In this document: one piece after another, positions 18,106 through 26,500 of the stretch
Numbering within the stretch: the stretch's first letter is position 1
How the letters are laid out: each line of letters opens with the position of its first letter
NCBI GenBank assembly: GCA_030146875.1
Contig: JASLAX010000009.1
Location: forward strand, 1-38,929
Direction: 5' to 3'
Source: Longimicrobiaceae bacterium
GTDB taxonomy: Bacteria > Gemmatimonadota > Gemmatimonadetes > Longimicrobiales > Longimicrobiaceae
Length of the DNA stretch: 38,929 nt
Notes under the pieces: model-generated
Told to the model about the DNA's origin: nothing
What the model saw: the letters and a program-made list of their open reading frames with translations, nothing else
Databases searched by the model: none
Program-made: the position numbers and the translations under genes

Positions 18106-19407
18106 ATGAACTTCGAGTTCCAGAAGAAGGCACTCAGGGGGCTCACCGCCCTCGGGCTGGTCGGAGCCCTGGGCGCCTGCAGCGACTTCCTCACGGTCCA
18201 GAATCCCGGGGCCATCAATGAGGAGAACCTGAACGACACGACGGTCCTGAACGAGCTGGCCACCTCCGGCATCAGCGACTTCAACCGCATGTACGCCGGC
18301 AACGCGTACGCCGGCGCGATCCTGAGCGACGAGGCGGTCACCGGCCACAACTTCACGGAGTGGCAGGAGTTCGACCTCCGCATCGTCCGCCAGAGCAACT
18401 CGGTGCTGCCGGACATCTACGTTCCGCTGCAGCGCACCCGCTTCTCCACCGAGGACATGGCCGCGCGGCTGAAGGCGCTCCTCGGCGGTGCGGCGGCGAC
18501 GGACATCCGCGTGGCGCGGGCCCTGGCCTATGCCGGGTACGCGAACACGATCATGGCCGAGACGCTCTGCATGGCTCCGGTCGCTCCGGACCAGCCGGCG
18601 CTGAACTCGCAGGAGATCTTCGCCCGGGCCGTCCCGTTCTACCAGGAGGCGATCCAGATCGCCACCGCCAACCGGGCGGCGCAGACCACGGCCGCGGGTC
18701 GTGCCGAGGCGGACCAGGTCCTGAACCTGGCGCGCGTGGGCCTGGCCCGGACGTACCTGAACATGAACAACCGGACCGAGGCGGCAAACACGGCGAGGCT
18801 CGTCTCGCCCGACTTCGTGGCCCGCGTGGTCCACTCGGACACGAAGTCCTACCTCGAGAACCCGTTCTTCTCGGCGACCTCCGGCACCAACCGGAACCTC
18901 GGGGTGGACCAGGAGTTCCTGAACCTGAACGACCCGCGCGTGCGTCACACGGGTCCGGGGGTGGGCCACAACGGGACGACGGTGCTGTACACGCCGGCCC
19001 AGCCGCCCTCGTTCAGCGGCTACACCGAGGGCACGCCGGTGGCGTTCGGCCGCACCACCGCGGTGCGCTTCTCCTCCGGCCTGGAGGCGCAGTACATCGT
19101 GGCCGAGGCCGAGGGGCTGAACGCGGTCAACCTGGCGTTCCTGCAGTCGCGCCAGGCCGCCGGCAACCAGACGATCACCACGCCGACGACGGATGCGGAG
19201 TTCCGCGCGGCGCTTCGGGACCAGCGCCGCCGGGACTTCTTCCTGGACGGCCACCGTCTGGGTGACATCCGCCGGTACAAGGCGTTCTACGGCATCGACG
19301 AGTTCCCCACGGGGGACCACCCGAACCCGTCGTTCGGGGAGTACGGTACCGCGGAGTGCTACATCCCGGACCGCAACGAGGCGATCGGCAACCCGCAGTA
19401 CGGTTGA
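18106..19407 (+). CDS. SusD/RagB-type nutrient-binding lipoprotein
   Basis: This surface lipoprotein is the substrate-binding lid of the SusC channel. From ATG 18106 the signal is short and ends in the lipobox LGAC with C25 as the lipidated cysteine. An AGAGG site 7 nt upstream fits this ATG better than the one at 18100. The body shows SusD features: SDFLTVQNPGAINEENLND near the N-terminus, the helical TPR-like pairs (IRVARALAYAGYANTIMAETLC, ADQVLNLARVGLARTYLNM) and the C-terminal RDQRRRDFFLDGHRLGDIRRY block. It lies 27 bp after susC and ends before a strong terminator, so the two genes form one operon. Confidence 0.93.
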   Translation: MNFEFQKKALRGLTALGLVGALGACSDFLTVQNPGAINEENLNDTTVLNELATSGISDFNRMYAGNAYAGAILSDEAVTGHNFTEWQEFDLRIVRQSNSVLPDIYVPLQRTRFSTEDMAARLKALLGGAAATDIRVARALAYAGYANTIMAETLCMAPVAPDQPALNSQEIFARAVPFYQEAIQIATANRAAQTTAAGRAEADQVLNLARVGLARTYLNMNNRTEAANTARLVSPDFVARVVHSDTKSYLENPFFSATSGTNRNLGVDQEFLNLNDPRVRHTGPGVGHNGTTVLYTPAQPPSFSGYTEGTPVAFGRTTAVRFSSGLEAQYIVAEAEGLNAVNLAFLQSRQAAGNQTITTPTTDAEFRAALRDQRRRDFFLDGHRLGDIRRYKAFYGIDEFPTGDHPNPSFGEYGTAECYIPDRNEAIGNPQYG

Positions 19408-19433
19408 TCGGCAGCCCCACGCGGTAGGCAGGA

Positions 19434-19471
19434 CGGAAGGCCCGGCGAGCGAAAGCTCGCCGGGCCTTCCG
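19434..19471 (+). terminator. intrinsic terminator of the susCD operon
   Basis: A perfect 17-bp stem (19434-19450 with 19455-19471) closes on a GAAA tetraloop and is followed by GTTTT. It begins 26 bp after the SusD stop codon. Confidence 0.93.
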
Positions 19472-19735
19472 GTTTTCGGCATCGTCCCCCATCGTTCCGT
19501 TCGATCGGCGCTCCCCGTGCGCGCGCCGCGTTCATCGGTGGGGAACGCGTCGGGCTCCCCGGTACCAGGCCCGGAGTGGAAGGGGAGATGCGTTGAGAAA
19601 GCACCAGCCGTCGTCGTCAGACGTCGAGGCGGCGCGGCCACCCTCCCCCCGGCAGCCGCGCCGCTTGCGGTCCTGCGTTTCCGCCCCGGACGTCCCGCGC
19701 GGCAGGCGACCAACCGCAAAGGAAGAGTCGAGGGG

Positions 19736-19776
19736 GTTCAGGGAGTTTCGAAAGTCGCTCCGTTTCCTCCCTGAAC
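19736..19776. repeat. GTTCAGGGAG inverted repeat in a repeat-rich gap
   Basis: GTTCAGGGAG (19736-19745) and its complement CTCCCTGAAC (19767-19776) form a 10-bp stem. The same 10-mer recurs singly near 7941 and, inverted, near 10504, always in gene-free DNA. Apart from the terminator, this structure and the tandem repeat that follows, 19408-20048 holds no credible gene. Confidence 0.6.
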
Positions 19777-19844
19777 TCACGAGGTCGAGACGCGGATTTT
19801 GAAAAGAGGGTTCGCGGAGTTCGCGAAAGTACTACGATCGCCCT

Positions 19845-19898
19845 CTCCGCGCACTCCGCGCACTCCGCGCACTCCGCGCACTCCGTGAACTCCGCGTC
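19845..19898. repeat. 9-bp tandem repeat (CTCCGCGCA)
   Basis: Four exact copies of CTCCGCGCA (19845-19880) are followed by two diverged copies (19881-19898). An upstream GCGGAG-rich segment (about 19812-19826) can pair with them across a loop containing ACTACGA. The structure resembles the hairpin at 10309-10397. Confidence 0.85.
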
Positions 19899-20048
19899 CA
19901 AAGGTGCAGGCTGCGTCGCGCGACGGGAGCCTGCCGGGAGCGCTCGTGTAGTGCCCCTCCAGTGCTGTGCGATCTCTCAGGGGTCGTGGGCCAGCCGGCG
20001 GGCGAAAGAGCCCTGAGCGAAATGACGCGAAGCTCCGCCGTCGCTACG

Positions 20049-20915
20049 CTAGCGGTGCTCGAAGCGGAGCGAGAGGAGCTCCACGGCGTCCTGCCACCCC
20101 GCCTGCCGCGCGGGACCCAGTCCGCCGCGGTAGTGCGTGCCGGCGCGGATGGGGTCCTCGGCCTCGTAGGCGATCTCGCCCAGCAGGAAGTGACACTGCA
20201 CCTGGCGCAGGGCGTCGCACGCGCGGGCGAAGGCGCGCACCGCCTCGCCCAGGTGCGCGCGGGCCTCGGCGCGCGCGCCGCCGGCGAGGGCGGCCACGGC
20301 GCAGGCCATCAGCGCCGCCGCTGTTCCCTCGGCGTCCTTCGCGCGGCGCGCGTCCCGCAGCCCCTCGCGGGCCTGCTTCCCGCCCTCGCGCAGGCGTCCC
20401 AGCCCCACCAGCAGCACGGCGCGGGAGAGGCGGGCCCGCAGCGCCCCGGCCACGTCTCCCGCGGTCAGCAGCGCGGCTTCGGCGGTCTCCGCCTGCCGCA
20501 TCGCTCCCTCCGCGTCTCCCCCGGCGGCGCGGGCGAGCGCCAGCCCCAACCGGGCTCGGGCGCGCGACGCGGCGGAGGGGGCGTCCTCCTCCAGCGCGCA
20601 CCAGGTGGACGCCGCCGCGTCCGCGTCGCCCCGCAGGAAGGCCACGGCGGCGGCCTCGTGCCGCGCCTCCGCCTCCACCCCGTCCAGCAGGTGCTCGCGC
20701 GCGATCGCGGCGCCCCCCAGGGCCAGCTCCGCCGCGCGCTCCCACTCCATCCTTCCCCGCGCGCAGGCGGCGGGGTCCAGCCACACGCGCACCAGCGACG
20801 CCTCGGGCCCCTCGCTGGGGACGAGCGCGTCGGAGGCGTCGGGCGGGATGGGCCGGGTGGCGGGGAAGAGGCCGCCCGGGTGGAGCTGGGCGATGGCGAG
20901 GCCTGTCTGGCTCAC
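20049..20915 (-). CDS. tetratricopeptide-like helical-repeat protein
   Basis: This 288-residue alanine-rich protein is built of paired helices. Examples are EWERAAELALGGAAIAREHLLDG, RARARLGLALARAAGGDAEGAM and GALRARLSRAVLLVGLGRLREG. The spacing and small/large residue pattern fit TPR-like repeats, which mediate protein contacts. No enzymatic motif or signal peptide is seen from the GTG at 20915 (the start I prefer, because conserved-looking sequence begins there). An in-frame ATG at 21026 would add a basic, low-complexity lead. It follows the phosphatase gene on the same strand by about 125 bp and may be its operon partner. The specific role is unknown. Confidence 0.7.
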   Translation of the reverse strand: MSQTGLAIAQLHPGGLFPATRPIPPDASDALVPSEGPEASLVRVWLDPAACARGRMEWERAAELALGGAAIAREHLLDGVEAEARHEAAAVAFLRGDADAAASTWCALEEDAPSAASRARARLGLALARAAGGDAEGAMRQAETAEAALLTAGDVAGALRARLSRAVLLVGLGRLREGGKQAREGLRDARRAKDAEGTAAALMACAVAALAGGARAEARAHLGEAVRAFARACDALRQVQCHFLLGEIAYEAEDPIRAGTHYRGGLGPARQAGWQDAVELLSLRFEHR

Positions 20916-21039
20916 GGCGTGGGCACCGGCGGCTGGGGGAAGGGAGCGGCGGCGGCGCGCGGGGACGGACGGTGCCGCCCCCGCGCGCTCGGTCACGTGC
21001 CGCTTCCGGGGCGGCGAGGGGTGCAAGGCGCGTGCGTGC

Positions 21040-22635
21040 CTAGCGCAGGGCCGGCGTCAGCACCCGTCCGTCCAGCGCCTCCGCCGGCTCCACGCGAAGG
21101 ACGCGCGCCAGGGTGGGCGCCAGGTCCACCACGCGCACGGTCTGCGGGTAGGTTCCCGGCCGGAACGGGGCGCCGAAGAGGATGAGCGGGACGCGCGCGT
21201 CGTAGTCGTGCGGCGAGCCGTGCTGGCCCCACCCGCGCACGCCCCACTCGTGGCGCGGCTTCAGGGTGATGACGCCCACCACGGGCAGGTCGGGCGGGAG
21301 CATGTGGGCCCAGCGGCGCTCCACGTAGCCCCGGGCGCTGTCGCGGACCAGATCCTGGGGCCGGTCCGCCCGCAGCACGCCCGGGAGGGTGCGCGCGAGC
21401 GCCAGGATCTCCGCCGCCACCGCGTCGGGGTCGCGGCCCGCGGCGCGGAAGCGCTCGCGGTCCATGAACACCACGCCCTCGTCGATCACCAGGGCGGCCG
21501 TGTCCAGCCCCGCGGCCGAGAGGACCCGCGCGCGCCACTCGCGGAAGGGGGTCTCCGGCACGTGCAGGGCGGCCCCGGCGGCGCCCCCGGGCACCACCCC
21601 GGGGAGCGAGCTGACGCCGTGGTCCGAGGTGAGGGCCACCACCACGGTGGAGGAGTCGCGCAGCACGTAGAGCGAGTCCAGGAACTCGCCCATGATGCGG
21701 TCCAGCCGCAGGACCTGGTCGTGGATCTCGCGCGATTGGGGGCCGTAGCGGTGGCCCACGGCGTCGGTGGTGGAGAAGGAGACGGCGAGCACGTCCGTGT
21801 GCGGCCCGCGCCCCAGTTCCATGGCCCGCAACCCCTCCAGGGCCAGCTCCGCCGTCAGCCGGTCCATCCAGGGGAACTCCGGGAACGTCCGCACCGCCGT
21901 GGCGGAGTCGGCGGCCAGCACGTGCGGGAACGTGAAGTCGCGCCCGCGGTTCTCCGGCGGCACCGAGTCGGGCTCCGGGTACGCGGAGGCGGGAAGGAGG
22001 AGCGTCCACCGCTCCCCCGCCATGCGCTGCGGGACGCGCCGTGCGTTGAAGCGCCGCACCCAGGTGGGGAGCGTGTCCGCGTAGTACGTGCTGGTGGTGA
22101 AGCGCCCGTCGTACGCGTACCAGAAGGCGGGCTGCTTGGCACGCCCCAGCGTCAGGATGGCGCCGCGGTCCTTGCGGGAGACGGAGAGGGCGCGGGACGC
22201 CGGGTCCTTCATCCGCAGCCAGTCGACCAGGGTGGTGCCGCGGAAGCGGAAGGGCGAGGCGCCCATGGTCCCCCCGCCCAGCAGCGGCGCCTGCGGGTCC
22301 GAGACCCCGGCCGAGTTGCTCACGATTCCCGTGCTGCGCGGGAAGCGCCCGGAGAGGATGGAGGCGTGGCCGGGGGCCGTCTCGGTGACGGCGTGGTCCT
22401 GGTAGGCGTTGGGGAAGTACGCGCCCCCGCGCCGCAGCCGCCCCAGCCCGCCGGTGAGCTGCGCGGCGTACCGCTCCAGGTAGTCCGGGATGAGCTGGTC
22501 CACCGTGATCATCACCAGCAGCCGCGGAACGGGCGGCTGCGGGGCGGGGCGCGCCGGCGACTGGGCCGCGGCGGGGGCGGCGGCGAGCAGCGCCAGCGCG
22601 AGCGCCGCCGGGCGGCGGGAGAAGCGGCCGATCAT
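21040..22635 (-). CDS. secreted PafA-like alkaline phosphatase / phosphodiesterase
   Basis: This 531-residue enzyme belongs to the alkaline phosphatase superfamily (type I phosphodiesterase/nucleotide pyrophosphatase). It has a signal peptide (FSRRPAALALALLAAAPAAAQ). Zinc-site and catalytic parts are visible: VMITVDQL with D46, the nucleophile T86 in TETAPGHASILSGR, N107 in SNSAGV, the SFSTTDAVGHRYGP block (Asp and His ligands) and LTSDHG near the second metal. A final histidine lies in WGQHGSPHDYDARVP. The layout is closest to PafA, a calcium-activated phosphate-insensitive phosphatase that frees phosphate from organic phosphates in the periplasm. A GGAAGGA site precedes the ATG. No Pho box was recognised. 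Confidence 0.9.
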   Translation of the reverse strand: MIGRFSRRPAALALALLAAAPAAAQSPARPAPQPPVPRLLVMITVDQLIPDYLERYAAQLTGGLGRLRRGGAYFPNAYQDHAVTETAPGHASILSGRFPRSTGIVSNSAGVSDPQAPLLGGGTMGASPFRFRGTTLVDWLRMKDPASRALSVSRKDRGAILTLGRAKQPAFWYAYDGRFTTSTYYADTLPTWVRRFNARRVPQRMAGERWTLLLPASAYPEPDSVPPENRGRDFTFPHVLAADSATAVRTFPEFPWMDRLTAELALEGLRAMELGRGPHTDVLAVSFSTTDAVGHRYGPQSREIHDQVLRLDRIMGEFLDSLYVLRDSSTVVVALTSDHGVSSLPGVVPGGAAGAALHVPETPFREWRARVLSAAGLDTAALVIDEGVVFMDRERFRAAGRDPDAVAAEILALARTLPGVLRADRPQDLVRDSARGYVERRWAHMLPPDLPVVGVITLKPRHEWGVRGWGQHGSPHDYDARVPLILFGAPFRPGTYPQTVRVVDLAPTLARVLRVEPAEALDGRVLTPALR

Positions 22636-23061
22636 GCCGGGACGTCCTTCCGGTGGAGGTGCGGCCGCGGGCGGAACCTCGTCCGGGCGTATCGCGAATC
22701 TAGGGAGGAGCGGCCCGCCGCGCACGCACCGCCGGTAACGAGTTGGCAGGCGGCGCGTAGCGCGCCGCCCTCCGTGCTTCGACTTCGTGGATCATCGCGC
22801 GGCCGCTCAAGCGGGATAAGCAGTGACCCGGCGGATGCGCGGCGGATGCGAACTGCTCGCGCTCCGGTGTTCTCACAGATCCTCACCGGGTGTGCTTCGC
22901 AGAGGAGTAAAGCCCTGAAGCCTCGTGTACGAGCCTCCTCCATTTCGGGCACGCGGTGCCCTGGGGCACCACGGAGTGCGCGCGTGCAGTGAGGATTCGC
23001 GTACGAAAGATCAGCCCGGGCCAAGGCTCGAACCCCGAGTTGTAGATGTGCCACTCCGCAG
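22636..23061. other. gene-free stretch with small palindromes
   Basis: I found no credible gene or RNA in this stretch. Its composition is less G+C-rich than its neighbours. It holds two short hairpins: 22749-22769 (9-bp arms, 3-nt loop) and 22955-22970 (GGTGCC/GGCACC). It contains the region where the lost 5' part of the following gene remnant would have been. Confidence 0.4.
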
Positions 23062-23327
23062 GTGCGGCGAAACCATGTTTACGCCTGTGCGAACAACCCA
23101 AGCTTTGGCCAGCGCGCGGTGGAGGTGATGGGCGACTTCAGCGACTGGACGCCCGTGGCCCCGGAGGACGCGGGCGTGGGGCGATGGAGGCGGCGCTGCC
23201 GCTGCGCGCCGGGAGCCACCGCCTGCTCGTGCGGGTGGACGGCGGGGAGTGGATGCCGCCGCCCGGCCTGCCCGCCGCGCCGGACGAGTTCGGCGGGCGC
23301 GTGGGCGTGCTGCTGGTGGAGGGGTAG
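23062..23327 (+). pseudogene. frameshifted remnant of a glycogen-binding (CBM48-like) domain
   Basis: Two frames together give one domain. Frame 1 reads RAVEVMGDFSDWTPVAPEDAGVGRW and then, one base out, frame 2 continues AALPLRAGSHRLLVRVDGG, with EWMPPPGLPAAPDEFGGRVG before the stop. The break is at 23187/23188, where one extra G would restore a single frame. The V-x-V-x-GDF-x-W start and the H-R-x-x-V-R-V-DG-x-W strand are typical of the isoamylase N-terminal/AMPK glycogen-binding fold. In this group the domain often ends a longer protein; here the upstream part is missing. It is a decayed 3' gene fragment, unless a sequencing error caused the shift. Confidence 0.7.
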
Positions 23328-23374
23328 CGCCGGCCGGGCGCCCCCGTCCGCGGCGTCCCCGCCACGATCCGGGA

Positions 23375-23407
23375 GCATCCCCGTCCGCGACCTGCGGGCG
23401 GGGATGC
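23375..23407 (+). terminator. stem-loop after the CBM48-like remnant
   Basis: A 14-bp stem with one G-T pair (23375-23388 with 23394-23407) closes on a 5-nt loop about 47 bp past the remnant's stop. It has no strong T-run. Its presence fits the idea that the remnant is the 3' end of a former transcription unit. Confidence 0.5.
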
Positions 23408-23515
23408 CTCGCGTTGGGCCCATCGGTGCCCCGGTCGCGTTCTACTGGAACCAGGGCCGGCCTCCCGCCGCGCGCCGTCCGCGCCCCCGCCCGACCCCCA
23501 GCAGATCCCGACCGG

Positions 23516-26500
23516 ATGGCGAGCCTACGACCGTTCATCGCGCCCGCGGTGGCCCAGCACCCCAACGCGATCCGTTTCGTCGCGGGGGGGCGCAGCGCGC
23601 GCGTGGGCACGGGGCGCGTCCGGGCTCTGGACGACACCACGCTGGTCTACACGGGCCGCGTGCAGAGCCCGCTGTACCGCGGATCCTTCGTGCTGCGGCT
23701 CCGGCTGGAGGGGCCGTCCGATGCGGTGTGCGGGGACGCGGAAGTCTCCCTGCAGCAGGGAGCCGGCGAGCCCGAGGCGGTGCGCGACGGGCGATACCGC
23801 CGCTTCGGCGACACGCTGGTCGTCACCGGGCGCCTGAACGGCGCCCGCGTCTCGCTCTCCATCCACCGCCCCGGCGCGGGGGACGAAGGCGCGGAGATGG
23901 CGCCCGTGGTCGCCCAGCCCGTGCCGCCGAAGGGCGGCTGGACGGGCGACGGCATGGACCACCTGCACCAGGCCGCCCGCGACCGCATGCCGGGCCTGGA
24001 CCCCCGCCCCCTGCGCGTGATGCCCGACATGCCCGAGGCCCCGCCGTCCGCCCCCGACGAGCCCGCGGAGGACGCTCCGGCCGCCTCGCCGTCCGTCCGG
24101 TCGCCTTCCGCCGTGCCTCCGTCCTCCGCGTCTCCGCCCTCCACGCCGCCGGCGCCCGAGCCGCCGTTCGCCGCGGCCACGGACCTCGAGGGCGCTCCGC
24201 CCCCGTCCGACGCACGCGCGGCTCCCGCCCCCGCCGCCATGCCGGGAGAGGGCGCGACGCCCGCCCAGACCGTCCCGCCCTCCACCCGCGACCCGGCGAA
24301 GCCCGCCGCGGCGGTGATGCCGGACGGCGCGCCCGCCCGAGAGTCCTCGGCGATGCCAGGCGAGACGGCGGAGCGCCCCGCGCCCGCGCCTCCCTCCGCG
24401 CCCATGGCCGGCGAGGGCGCGACCCCCGCCGACTCCGTCACCCCGACGGCGGAGGACCCCGCGAAGGCCACCGCCCATCGCTCCACGCCGGAGCCGATGC
24501 CGGGCGCCCCCCCGCCGGAAGACGCCTCCGCTCCGCCGCCGACCATGCCGGGCGAGGACGCCACCTCCGCCGAGCCGCTTCCCGGACCCCGTCCCCTGGC
24601 GGAGCCCACTCCGGCCTGGACGCGCGGGGCGGACCCGGCTCCGGACGCGCCGAAGGAAGCCGCGGACGAAGTGCCGGAGGACGCGACCGCGAGCGACGCC
24701 CCGTCCCGCCTCGTGCCTGAGGACGACCCCGCACCCGGCGCAGAGGAGGCCGCGGGCACGGACGACCCGGTGACCTTCACCCCCGCCGCGCCCGAGCGCG
24801 CCGCCGTCCGCCCCGCGCCGCTGCTCCCGTTCCGCGACGCCCCGGCGGACGACGAGCCCCACACCCCCGTGCCCCCGGCGGCGGAACCCCGTGCGGGCGA
24901 CGAGCTCGGAGCTTCGGAACCCCCCGTGTCGGGCGCGCCTCCCGAGTCCACGCGTCCGGCGGACCGGCTCCAGCCACCAGACGGAGATCCGGACCCCACC
25001 CCGGAGCCGTCGCGCCCGGAGGACCGCCTTCAGCCTGCCGCGGAGACGCCGGAGAGCGACTTCCCCGCGCGCCCCCAGCCCCGGGACGACGGACGGCTGT
25101 CCGGCGATCGCGGTGGGACCGCGTTCCCCGAGCGCTCGCCCGTCGCCGAGGAGGAGGCGCCCCCCGCCGCCGAGGAGGAGCCGACCGAGGAGCCGCCCAG
25201 GCCTGCGTTCCCCGAGCGGTCCGCCGAGGATGCGGAGGACGTGGAGGACGAGGAAGTGGCTTCCGCCTCCGCGGGCGCGGACGACCAGCCGACTGAGGAC
25301 GACGGCGAGGCCGCCGAGCCGGGGCCGGTCGGGAGGACGTCGGCGGATGAAGGGACGGGCGGGGTGGACGAGAGGGACTCCCCCGCGCCTGCGCGCTCCA
25401 CGTCGATGCCCGGCGAGGGTGCGTCCCCCGCGGAGCCGACCGGTGCGCCGGTTCACCCCGCGATGACCGCGGCTCCCCACGACGGTTCGGCCGGCGCGCC
25501 CTCGGGAACGACACCGAGCCCGGAGCCCGCGCCGGATGCGCCCGTGGATTCGTCCGCGGAGCCCTCCGGCGGCATGCCCGGCGAGGGCGTCTCCACCGGA
25601 GAGGCGACCGCCAGTCCCACGCCCGCCGAGGACGAGGAGCCGAGCGAGACGTCTGCCACTACGGAGCCCACCGCCGCGGAGCCGGACGCGTTGCCGCAGG
25701 CTCAGCCCGCGATGCCCGGCGAGGGCGCGTCCCCCGCGGAGCCCACCGGAGCCTCGCACGGAATGGCCGGCGCCGACGAGGCGGAGTCCGGCCCGCCCCC
25801 CGCCCCTGACCTCGTCGCGCGGGAAGAGGAAGACGCATCCTCTCCGGCGGGGGAGGCTTCCTCCAGCGGGCGCGGCGCAGCGTCGACCGCGATGCCCGGC
25901 GAGGGCGCATGGCCCGCGGAGCCGACCGCAGCTCCGCACCCGATGTCGGACGATCCTTCATCGCCGCCGCCCGCTGCGCTCCCGGCTGACCCCGCGCCGG
26001 CAGGCGAAGGTGTGCCGCCGTCGGGCCTGGGCTCAGACGATTTCGGGTCCGTCACGGACGCGTCTCAGCCCGACGCTGCGCCCGCGTCGGCCGAGCCGGT
26101 ATCGGACGCCCCCGCGGCCATGCCCGGGGAGGGTGGCTCGCCCGCCGAGCCCGTGCGCGTCGAGCCGATCGATCCCGGGATGCCCGCCGCCACCATGGAG
26201 CGCCCGCCCCAGCCCGCTCCGGCGGCGGCCCCCGCGATGCCGGGCGAGGGAATCGAGATGGCGCCCTCCGCACCCGCGCCCGACGTCACCCCATCCATCC
26301 CACACGATACCGCCGGCGCGGTCCGACTTGAGCCCGCGCCCACCCCTCCGTCCAGCATGCCCGGGGAAGGCGGGATGCCCTCCGCGGCCGCGGAGGCAGC
26401 GCCATCCTCTCCGACTGCTTCCGTGGATGCGGGAGCACGCATGCCGGGCGAGGACGCGCGGCACGCGGAGCCCGCCCCCGCGGCCGGGACGTCGGGCGAG

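Noticed and set aside
15073..19719. A 1548-residue minus-strand open frame antisense to susC and susD
   Set aside because: Its length only reflects lack of stop codons in G+C-rich antisense frames. The plus strand holds two complete, well-conserved proteins with promoter and terminator.
19845..19898. The 9-bp tandem array as a CRISPR or iteron-type origin
   Set aside because: Units are too short and have no spacers, and there is no replication initiator or cas gene nearby. Similar words recur in other intergenic repeats of the window.
22860..23045. A possible tRNA near the GGCTCGAACCCCGAG sequence (minus strand GGTTCGA)
   Set aside because: The T-arm does not close into a 5-bp stem, and no acceptor, D or anticodon arm fits at the right distances.
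23525..25939. An 804-residue minus-strand open frame rich in Gly and Arg across the MPGEG gene
   Set aside because: It is low complexity without motif, signal or ribosome-binding site. The plus-strand frame has a folded N-terminal domain and a conserved motif.
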